Assembly (NCBI RefSeq): GCF_023716665.1
Contig: NZ_CP071859.1
Location: forward strand, 496,001 to 560,000
DNA from: Vibrio sp. SCSIO 43135
GTDB taxonomy: Bacteria > Pseudomonadota > Gammaproteobacteria > Enterobacterales > Vibrionaceae
Direction: 5' to 3'
DNA length: 64,000 nt
How positions within the stretch are numbered: position 1 is the stretch's first letter; every line of letters starts with the position of its first letter. The position numbers were made by a program, and so were the translations under genes. Below are positions 57,493 to 64,000 of the stretch, piece after piece. The notes beneath the pieces are model-generated. The model was given only the letters and a program-made list of their open reading frames with translations. It searched no databases and was not told where the DNA came from.

Positions 57493-60400
57493 ATGCCAAA
57501 ACGTACTGACATTAAAAGTATTCTAATTCTAGGTGCTGGCCCGATCGTTATCGGCCAAGCATGTGAGTTCGATTACTCTGGTGCTCAAGCTTGTAAAGCG
57601 CTTCGTGAAGAAGGTTACCGAGTTATTCTAGTAAACTCGAACCCAGCGACCATCATGACTGACCCAGATATGGCTGATGCAACTTACATCGAGCCAATCC
57701 AATGGGAAGTTGTTCGCAACATCATTGCGAAAGAGAAGCCAGACGCAGTTCTACCTACAATGGGTGGTCAAACGGCTCTTAACTGTGCACTAGACCTAGA
57801 GAAACACGGCGTTCTAGAAGAGTTCGGTGTAGAGATGATTGGTGCAACGGCTGACGCTATCGATAAAGCAGAAGACCGTTCTCGTTTCGATAAGGCGATG
57901 AAGTCTATCGGCCTTGAGTGTCCACGTGCTGACACTGCGAAAACCATGGAAGAAGCTTACGCGGTTCTAGATATGGTGGGCTTCCCTTGTATCATCCGTC
58001 CATCATTTACTATGGGTGGTACTGGCGGTGGTATCGCATACAACAAAGAAGAATTCGAAGAGATCTGTCGTCGCGGTTTAGACCTTTCTCCAACAAACGA
58101 ACTTCTAATCGATGAATCTCTAATCGGTTGGAAGGAGTACGAGATGGAAGTGGTTCGTGACAAAGCGGACAACTGTATCATCGTATGTGCGATTGAAAAC
58201 TTCGACCCAATGGGTATCCACACCGGTGACTCAATCACAGTTGCACCAGCACAAACGCTGACAGACAAAGAATACCAACTGATGCGTAACGCATCTCTAG
58301 CAGTACTGCGTGAGATTGGTGTTGAAACAGGTGGTTCAAACGTACAGTTTGGTATCAACCCGAAAGATGGCCGTATGGTTATCATCGAGATGAACCCACG
58401 TGTATCTCGCTCTTCTGCTCTAGCTTCAAAAGCAACAGGTTTCCCAATCGCTAAGATTGCAGCGAAACTGGCTGTGGGCTACACGTTAGATGAACTGCAA
58501 AATGACATCACTGGCGGCGCAACACCAGCATCATTCGAACCAACAATCGACTACGTAGTTACTAAGATTCCTCGTTTTAACTTCGAGAAATTTGCAGGTG
58601 CTAACGACCGTCTAACGACGCAAATGAAGTCTGTTGGTGAAGTTATGGCTATCGGCCGTAACCAACAAGAATCTCTACAAAAAGCACTTCGTGGCCTAGA
58701 AGTTGGCGCGACTGGCTTTGACGAAATGGTTGACCTAGATGCGCCAGACGCACTAACAACAATTCGTCACGAACTAAAAGAAGCGGGCGCAGAGCGTATT
58801 TGGTACATCGCGGATGCATTCCGTGCGGGTATGTCAGTAGATGGCGTATTCAACCTAACGCAAATCGATCGTTGGTTCCTAGTTCAAATCGAAGACATCG
58901 TTAAGCTTGAGCAAGAGCTTAAAGCGAAAGGCTTTGCAGGTCTGAACAAAGACGAGCTAAACAAGCTTAAGCGTAAAGGTTTTGCTGATGCACGCCTATC
59001 TAAGATTCTAGGTGTAGCGGAAAGCGAAATCCGTCGTCTACGTGACCAATACGATATCCACCCAGTGTACAAGCGCGTTGATACGTGTGCGGCTGAGTTC
59101 TCTTCAGATACAGCTTACATGTACTCATCTTACGATGACGAGTGTGAAGCAAACCCAACAGACAAAGACAAGATCATGATTCTTGGTGGCGGTCCAAACC
59201 GTATCGGCCAAGGTATTGAATTTGACTACTGTTGTGTACACGCATCTCTAGCGCTACGTGAAGATGGCTACGAAACTATCATGGTTAACTGTAACCCTGA
59301 GACTGTTTCTACGGACTACGATACATCTGACCGTTTGTACTTCGAACCAGTAACTCTGGAAGATGTACTAGCAATCGCTCGCGTTGAGAAGCCAAAAGGC
59401 GTTATCGTTCAGTACGGTGGTCAAACACCACTTAAACTGGCTCGTGCACTTGAGGCGGCTGGCGTGCCAATCATTGGTACTAGCCCAGATGCAATCGACC
59501 GTGCAGAAGACCGTGAGCGTTTCCAAGTGGCTGTTGACCGTCTAGGTCTTCTACAGCCAGAAAACGCGACAGTAACGACGATGGAGCAAGCGGTAGAGAA
59601 GTCACGTGAAATCGGTTACCCACTGGTTGTACGTCCTTCTTACGTACTGGGTGGTCGTGCGATGGAAATCGTATACGACGAGCAAGACCTACGTCGCTAC
59701 TTCAACGAAGCAGTAAGCGTATCGAATGAATCTCCAGTACTACTAGATAGTTTCCTGGACGATGCAGTTGAAGTCGATATCGATGCTATCTGTGATGGTG
59801 AGCGCGTGGTTATCGGCGGTATCATGGAGCACATCGAACAAGCGGGTGTACACTCAGGTGACTCAGCATGTTCTCTTCCTGCTTACACGCTAAGCCAAGA
59901 AATCCAAGACGTAATGCGTGAACAAGTTGAAAAGCTGGCGTTCGAGTTGGGTGTTCGTGGTCTAATGAACACGCAGTTCGCTGTTAAGAATAACCAAGTA
60001 TACCTAATCGAGGTTAACCCTCGTGCAGCACGAACGGTACCGTTCGTATCTAAAGCAACCGGCGCACCAATCGCTAAGATTGCGGCACGTGTAATGGCGG
60101 GTCAATCGCTAGAGTCTCAAGGCTTTACCAAAGAAATTATCCCACCTTACTACTCAGTGAAAGAAGTGGTACTTCCATTCAACAAGTTCCCAGGTGTTGA
60201 CCCACTATTAGGCCCAGAAATGCGCTCTACTGGTGAGGTTATGGGTGTTGGTGCAACGTTCGCAGAAGCTTACTCTAAAGCTGAGCTAGGTTGTGGCAAT
60301 GTTTACCCTGAAGGCGGCCGTGCACTTCTTTCTGTTCGCGAAGGCGACAAAGAGCGCGTTGTAGACCTAGCATCTAAGCTTTCTAAGCTTGGCTACCAGC

Positions 60401-60723
60401 TAGACGCAACACATGGTACAGCAGTGATTCTTGGCGAAGCAGGCATCAACCCACGTCTAGTAAACAAGGTACACGAAGGTCGCCCTCACATTCTTGACCG
60501 TATCAAGAACAACGAGTACACCTACATCGTGAACACTGCAGCTGGCCGTCAAGCGATTGAAGATTCTAAAGTTCTTCGTCGTGGTGCACTGGCTGAGAAA
60601 GTGAACTACACCACTACGCTAAACGCGGCATTCGCAACTTGTATGGCTCATACGGCTGACGCTAAAACGACAGTAACGTCTGTACAAGAATTGCATGCGC
60701 AAGTGAAAGCATCTGAAGCGTAA
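57493..60723 (+). CDS. carB: Carbamoyl-phosphate synthase large subunit
   Basis: A 1076-residue synthetase with two homologous ATP-grasp halves. The first phosphorylates bicarbonate ([20 protein letters not shown] at the N-terminus) and the second phosphorylates carbamate ([20 protein letters not shown] at about 560). Both halves keep the EMNPR/EVNPR catalytic blocks ([40 protein letters not shown]). The C-terminal allosteric domain (about 940-1076) binds UMP and ornithine. Codon use is strongly biased toward frequent codons, suggesting high expression. Confidence 0.98.
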   Translation: MPKRTDIKSILILGAGPIVIGQACEFDYSGAQACKALREEGYRVILVNSNPATIMTDPDMADATYIEPIQWEVVRNIIAKEKPDAVLPTMGGQTALNCALDLEKHGVLEEFGVEMIGATADAIDKAEDRSRFDKAMKSIGLECPRADTAKTMEEAYAVLDMVGFPCIIRPSFTMGGTGGGIAYNKEEFEEICRRGLDLSPTNELLIDESLIGWKEYEMEVVRDKADNCIIVCAIENFDPMGIHTGDSITVAPAQTLTDKEYQLMRNASLAVLREIGVETGGSNVQFGINPKDGRMVIIEMNPRVSRSSALASKATGFPIAKIAAKLAVGYTLDELQNDITGGATPASFEPTIDYVVTKIPRFNFEKFAGANDRLTTQMKSVGEVMAIGRNQQESLQKALRGLEVGATGFDEMVDLDAPDALTTIRHELKEAGAERIWYIADAFRAGMSVDGVFNLTQIDRWFLVQIEDIVKLEQELKAKGFAGLNKDELNKLKRKGFADARLSKILGVAESEIRRLRDQYDIHPVYKRVDTCAAEFSSDTAYMYSSYDDECEANPTDKDKIMILGGGPNRIGQGIEFDYCCVHASLALREDGYETIMVNCNPETVSTDYDTSDRLYFEPVTLEDVLAIARVEKPKGVIVQYGGQTPLKLARALEAAGVPIIGTSPDAIDRAEDRERFQVAVDRLGLLQPENATVTTMEQAVEKSREIGYPLVVRPSYVLGGRAMEIVYDEQDLRRYFNEAVSVSNESPVLLDSFLDDAVEVDIDAICDGERVVIGGIMEHIEQAGVHSGDSACSLPAYTLSQEIQDVMREQVEKLAFELGVRGLMNTQFAVKNNQVYLIEVNPRAARTVPFVSKATGAPIAKIAARVMAGQSLESQGFTKEIIPPYYSVKEVVLPFNKFPGVDPLLGPEMRSTGEVMGVGATFAEAYSKAELGCGNVYPEGGRALLSVREGDKERVVDLASKLSKLGYQLDATHGTAVILGEAGINPRLVNKVHEGRPHILDRIKNNEYTYIVNTAAGRQAIEDSKVLRRGALAEKVNYTTTLNAAFATCMAHTADAKTTVTSVQELHAQVKASEA

Positions 60724-60743
60724 TTCAGATTAACTTTGCTTAA

Positions 60744-60776
60744 TAAAAGCCCGCTCTTTTGAGCGGGCTTTTTTGT
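60744..60776 (+). terminator. carAB terminator
   Basis: Stem AAAAGCCCGCTC / GAGCGGGCTTTT with loop TTTT and a T-run, 20 bases after the carB stop. Confidence 0.94.
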
Positions 60777-60926
60777 TTCGCTGTAATAGAAATAAATTGA
60801 TGAATAACGTGAACGATTTAATTGATGAAAATTTGGAATGAATTACTGTCTACGGTTTCGTTATTGCTCTAAGTGACATGGTGATACTGTAGCCCGAAAT
60901 ACACACTCATCGCATGGCACCCTCTG

Positions 60927-61706
60927 ATGGAACTCACCTTAGAAATACTAACGATCTTATTCTTTGTAGCGACTGCAGCCGGGTTTATTGATGCGATGGC
61001 TGGGGGAGGCGGTTTATTGACCTTGCCAGCGTTGTTGGCAGCGGGTGTGCCGCCCACCCAAGCTCTTGCTACGAATAAACTACAAAGCTCTTTTGGTAGC
61101 TTTTCAGCCAGCTGGTACTTCGTGCGAAATGGCATCGTCAGTGTGAAAGAAATGCGCCTTGCCATAGTGTGTACTTTTGTTGGTTCAGCTGTTGGCGCCG
61201 AGTTGGTTCAGTATATTGATGCCAGTCTTCTCACTAGCATCATTCCCGTGTTACTTATCGCGATTTCGATGTACTTCTTATTGGCACCACAAACGATAGC
61301 ACATAAGGGTAAACAGACGATCTCAGAAGCGACATTTGCTTTCTGTGTAGGTGGTGGTGTCGGATTCTATGATGGCTTTTTTGGCCCAGGAACAGGCTCG
61401 ATATTTACAGTGTGTTTTGTTGCGATAGGTCACTTTTCGCTGGTGGATGCCACCGCTCGCACCAAGGTTTTGAACTTCACATCGAATATTGCAGCGCTAC
61501 TGTTTTTTATCTTGGCTGGGCTACCTATTTGGGAGTTGGGTTTGGTCATGGCAGTAGGTGGGTTTATTGGCGCTCAACTCGGCGCTAAGGTTGTAGTGAC
61601 AAAAGGACAGAAATGGATTCGTCCTCTTGTTATTGTCATGTCGATGCTAATGGCCATTAAACTGCTTTGGGAACAGCATCAGCAATGGCTTCTATCAATG
61701 TTTTGA
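60927..61706 (+). CDS. yfcA: TSUP (TauE/SafE) family permease, YfcA-like
   Basis: A 259-residue inner-membrane protein with about eight helices. It shows the duplicated family motif: AGFIDAMAGGGGLLTLPALL in the first half and GFYDGFFGPGTGSIFTVCFV in the second, with ALATNKLQSSFGS and ATARTKVLNFTSNIAAL following each. It resembles E. coli YfcA throughout. Substrate is unknown; relatives move sulfite or organosulfonates. The ATG at 60927 has a poor ribosome site. Its last 50 bases overlap the 3' end of the LysR gene on the other strand. Confidence 0.92.
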   Translation: MELTLEILTILFFVATAAGFIDAMAGGGGLLTLPALLAAGVPPTQALATNKLQSSFGSFSASWYFVRNGIVSVKEMRLAIVCTFVGSAVGAELVQYIDASLLTSIIPVLLIAISMYFLLAPQTIAHKGKQTISEATFAFCVGGGVGFYDGFFGPGTGSIFTVCFVAIGHFSLVDATARTKVLNFTSNIAALLFFILAGLPIWELGLVMAVGGFIGAQLGAKVVVTKGQKWIRPLVIVMSMLMAIKLLWEQHQQWLLSMF

Positions 61707-62502
61707 CCCTTGGTGACTGATAGCGACTGGGTCTCACGCATATATGAATAGGCCTGATAAGGTGCTCCAACTCCGAAAAGTAATGGCAGCATTGTGGTTC
61801 TATATTTAGTGTTTTGATGATGGAAAGCGGAATAAGTGCTGGCGCGGTTCCGCCTAATGCTAATTGGGCGGCTGCGGTATAAGCATCCATTTCCATAATG
61901 GGTTTTATGCCTAATTTTTCGAGTGTGCTGAGCTGATAGCTATTGGCTGGGTTGGTTAAATCATTAGTGATGATTGTTTTGGGCAGTTCGGTGAGTGGAG
62001 TGTGGCTTACGATGGCGAAAGGTTCGTCAAATAGGTGGAAAGTCATTAGTCCATGATGTGGTGGCAGCAAGCCTGCACAAAGCCCAAGTGTCGCTTTTCC
62101 CGATTGAACATGCTCGATGATTCTAGGCGTATGGTTGGTGGTGATTGACAGGTATTTATCGCGCTGAAGATAGTCACCGATGGTTTTTCCTAAATAACCT
62201 GCAATTAAAGACTTCGAGCTATCCAGTTTAATCAGCGAAGTATCTTCTAATTGCTGCTGCTCATATATCAACCCTCTCAATTCACTAAAAGTTGGGCCAA
62301 TATTCTCAATCAGTGCCACTCCATCGGGCGTCAATTTTATCGAGCGACCTGAAGGCTCAATCAGCTTTTTACCTAGCTTCTTTTCAAGGTTCGCAATTCG
62401 CTTACTGACGGCTGACTGGCTGATGTATAACTGACTGCCTGTGCGGCTCATCGTTTTATACTTGCTTAATACCAGCAGTGTTTCAATCCCTTCTAAAAGC
62501 AT
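61657..62502 (-). CDS. LysR family transcriptional regulator
   Basis: A 281-residue regulator. The N-terminal winged helix-turn-helix (about 1-60) reads SKYKTMSRTGSQLYISQSAV then SKRIANLEKKLGKKLIEPSG, a standard LysR pattern; the effector-binding domain is about 85-281. Target and ligand are unknown. It converges on the YfcA-like permease with a 50-bp overlap of coding ends and no visible terminator, so collision or antisense effects between the two transcripts are possible. Upstream neighbour yadS is on the same strand, 116 bp away. Confidence 0.9.
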   Translation of the reverse strand: MLLEGIETLLVLSKYKTMSRTGSQLYISQSAVSKRIANLEKKLGKKLIEPSGRSIKLTPDGVALIENIGPTFSELRGLIYEQQQLEDTSLIKLDSSKSLIAGYLGKTIGDYLQRDKYLSITTNHTPRIIEHVQSGKATLGLCAGLLPPHHGLMTFHLFDEPFAIVSHTPLTELPKTIITNDLTNPANSYQLSTLEKLGIKPIMEMDAYTAAAQLALGGTAPALIPLSIIKTLNIEPQCCHYFSELEHLIRPIHICVRPSRYQSPRVKTLIEAIADAVPKAV

Positions 62503-62589
62503 GGTCTCTGATGAAAATTAGGAATGGATAATAGCAATGTAACCAATGTAATGGACGATTGCTAGAGTGGGGTATTTAGAGAGGAAAGA

Positions 62590-62611
62590 GGCTCTACCTT
62601 GAAGTAGAGCC
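62590..62611 (-). terminator. Hairpin after yadS
   Basis: Perfect 8-bp stem GGCTCTAC / GTAGAGCC with a 6-base loop, 8 bases after the yadS stop on the minus strand. The following TCTTTCCTC is only partly T-rich. Confidence 0.6.
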
Positions 62612-62618
62612 CGAAGAA

Positions 62619-63239
62619 CTATTTATTTATCGCAAATGTGGGCAGCGACAAATGCCAGCGGATCGCACCGAGGCGAATAATAAGTGTCGAAAATACACCC
62701 GCCATGAAAGCAGTGGAGTTGTCGTAACCCATGCTAAGTGCAGTGGTATGGAAAATACCACCGACAATACAGGCCGTAGCGTACACTTCACTTCGAAGTA
62801 CCATTGGGACCTCACGTGCTAGTACGTCACGAATAATACCGCCGCCACAACCAGTAATAACACCCATGATAATGGCAACCAAAGCAGAGTCTTGGAATGT
62901 CAGCGATTTCTCTACACCAATGCCGACAAATACCGCTAAACCAATCGCATCACACACAGGAAGGATCCACCAGGCCAAGCGTTTTGGGCGGCGTATGATC
63001 ACCATAGTAAGAAGACAAGTAGACAAAATAACCCACAAATACGTGGTGTCGGTTATCCAGAACACGGGAGTTGCGCCTAGGGCCATGTCGCGAATGGTTC
63101 CACCGCCGATAGCGGTTACACTTCCTAGTACAGCGACACCAAAAGGATCCATCTTTAGTCGACCTGCCAAGAGAACACCGGAAATGGCAAAAACAGCGGT
63201 TCCGAATAAGTCGATAATATAAAGCAGCATGGAGTCCAT
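62619..63239 (-). CDS. yadS: YadS, TRIC/UPF0126 family membrane protein
   Basis: A 206-residue inner-membrane protein with about seven helices made of two inverted repeats, each with the signature GGGxxRD (GGGTIRDMALG near 46-56 and GGGIIRDVLARE near 130-141). The family is related to animal TRIC cation channels; some bacterial members have been proposed as glycine transporters. It closely resembles E. coli YadS, which also lies directly after btuF. A second ATG three codons in (63230, MLLYIIDLFGTAVF) may be the true start; neither has a strong ribosome site. Confidence 0.88.
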   Translation of the reverse strand: MDSMLLYIIDLFGTAVFAISGVLLAGRLKMDPFGVAVLGSVTAIGGGTIRDMALGATPVFWITDTTYLWVILSTCLLTMVIIRRPKRLAWWILPVCDAIGLAVFVGIGVEKSLTFQDSALVAIIMGVITGCGGGIIRDVLAREVPMVLRSEVYATACIVGGIFHTTALSMGYDNSTAFMAGVFSTLIIRLGAIRWHLSLPTFAINK

Positions 63240-63310
63240 GTTACTGAGTACTCTTTGTTTATTTTCAGCGGAATTATGGCTCGAATTGTACGGATTTTTA
63301 TCGCTGAGCG

Positions 63311-64000
63311 TTAGCTTTTTCGGCGGATGGATTCAAAGTGCTGACACACCTGCTCAATGGCTTTTAACGTACGTGGAGTCGGGCGGTTTATCCAGTCTGA
63401 GTTAAGTGTCCAAATGTGCTGTTCTTTTACCGCTGGGATCTGTTGCCAACTTGCCCACATGTTACCGTTTTCTAACGCATGCTGAGAGGTAAATATAGCT
63501 TCAGGTTTGGCTAACACAACTTGTTCGATACCCACTTGAGGGTAAGGTAGGGCGCTGTTCTGAAAGATGTTTTCTCCACCACAGAAAGAGAAAACCTCAC
63601 TTGGCCACTTATCTTGTGCCAAAGTTATGATTGGCTTTTCACTCAATTGGTAAAAATAACGGATGGTTTGCTCGGTTTGGTAGCGAGACTTTATCTCAAC
63701 CAGTTGCTGTCTAAACTGGTCGGCGTTTTGTTTCCCTATACTTGGGTCATCGCTGTATTGAGTCAGTTGCTCTATGTTTGTAGCGATGTCTTCGAGGCTG
63801 TTGGTTTGAGAGTAATAGATGTTGAAGCCGAATTGCTTGAGTTTTTCCAACTCCTTAGTCGGGTTTCCTGCTGGCCATGCGATGATCAGATCGGGTTGGA
63901 GCGCTATGATGCGCTCAAGCTTCATTCCTTGATAGTTTGCGACTCTTTCTAGTTGCTTTGCTTGTTCAGGAAAGTCACTTCTCTCACTCACCGCTACCAG
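63311..64000 (-). CDS. btuF: Vitamin B12-binding protein BtuF, partial (5' end outside window)
   Basis: The 229 or so C-terminal residues of a periplasmic binding protein that delivers cobalamin to the BtuCD transporter. The frame stays open to the window edge (LVAVSERSDFPEQAKQLERV), and that segment is internal to the BtuF fold, so the GTG near 63991 is not the start. Typical features: IIALQPDLIIAWPAGNP, a long linking helix (about 85-105 of the visible part), and the C-terminal NSDWINRPTPRTLKAIEQVC. The signal peptide and roughly 40-50 residues lie beyond position 64000. yadS follows after 71 bp. Confidence 0.9.
   Translation of the reverse strand: MVAVSERSDFPEQAKQLERVANYQGMKLERIIALQPDLIIAWPAGNPTKELEKLKQFGFNIYYSQTNSLEDIATNIEQLTQYSDDPSIGKQNADQFRQQLVEIKSRYQTEQTIRYFYQLSEKPIITLAQDKWPSEVFSFCGGENIFQNSALPYPQVGIEQVVLAKPEAIFTSQHALENGNMWASWQQIPAVKEQHIWTLNSDWINRPTPRTLKAIEQVCQHFESIRRKS

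Noticed and set aside
57957..58385. 142-codon minus-strand frame opposite carB
   Set aside because: Caused by strong codon bias in carB; no ribosome site or recognisable domain.
63311..63991. GTG at 63991 as the start of btuF
   Set aside because: The frame is open to the window edge and the sequence before the GTG (LVA) continues the conserved BtuF strand, so the gene is simply cut by the window.

Overview
The window reads as chromosome I of a Vibrio (Vibrionaceae, Gammaproteobacteria). The evidence is the protein sequences, the moderate G+C content, and a gene order typical of the genus: pit, glnE, hldE, tolC, nudF, cpdA, parE, parC, then degS/degQ, rplM-rpsI, petABC, sspAB, lpoA, rnpB, the full division and cell-wall (dcw) cluster, secA, carAB. 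It is almost entirely core genome. I see no prophage, integron, CRISPR array, tRNA, rRNA or complete insertion sequence. The only mobile-looking DNA is one ~264 bp non-coding inverted-repeat element between cpdA and yqiA.

Layout. 1-6340: start of an SH3-domain protein, a phosphate transporter with its PhoU-like partner, triphosphatase YgiF, a potassium-channel-like protein and a chemoreceptor. 6393-12200: glnE, hldE, and tolC on the minus strand. 12433-19642: nudF-yqiB-cpdA-(inverted-repeat element)-yqiA, then parE-parC. 19701-24063: envelope-stress proteases DegS and DegQ, and division/envelope factors ZapG and ZapE. 24307-28062: ribosomal proteins L13 and S9, then the cytochrome bc1 complex. 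28161-32659: stringent-starvation proteins SspA/SspB, then minus-strand lpoA-yraN-diaA-dolP. 32722-34143: rsmI and the RNase P RNA gene. 34298-50876: dcw cluster rsmH-ftsL-ftsI-murE-murF-mraY-murD-ftsW-murG-murC-ftsQ-ftsA-ftsZ-lpxC. 50951-55856: dciA (minus), secA, mutT, dapB. 55857-60776: a long control region and carAB. 60927-64000: YfcA-type permease, a LysR regulator overlapping it tail to tail, yadS, and the 3' part of btuF.

How the genes work together. The dcw block makes lipid II (MurC/D/E/F, MraY, MurG), polymerises and cross-links it at the septum (FtsW, FtsI, FtsL, FtsQ, FtsA, FtsZ), and ends with LpxC, the committed step of lipid A synthesis. LpoA, ZapE, ZapG, DolP and TolC elsewhere in the window also serve the envelope. 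RsmI and RsmH, which lie on either side of rnpB, modify the same 16S rRNA nucleotide. DiaA and DciA act at replication initiation and helicase loading. CarAB feeds both arginine and pyrimidine synthesis, and its upstream DNA shows two promoters and tandem arginine-operator-like sites.

I did not find a convincing new multi-gene system. The observations most worth checking are the inverted-repeat element inserted exactly at the cpdA stop codon, the missing mraZ with its replacement leader, the unexplained dciA-secA spacer, and several operator-like palindromes next to good promoters. Homology and function statements rest on recognition of protein families from memory; no database search was run.
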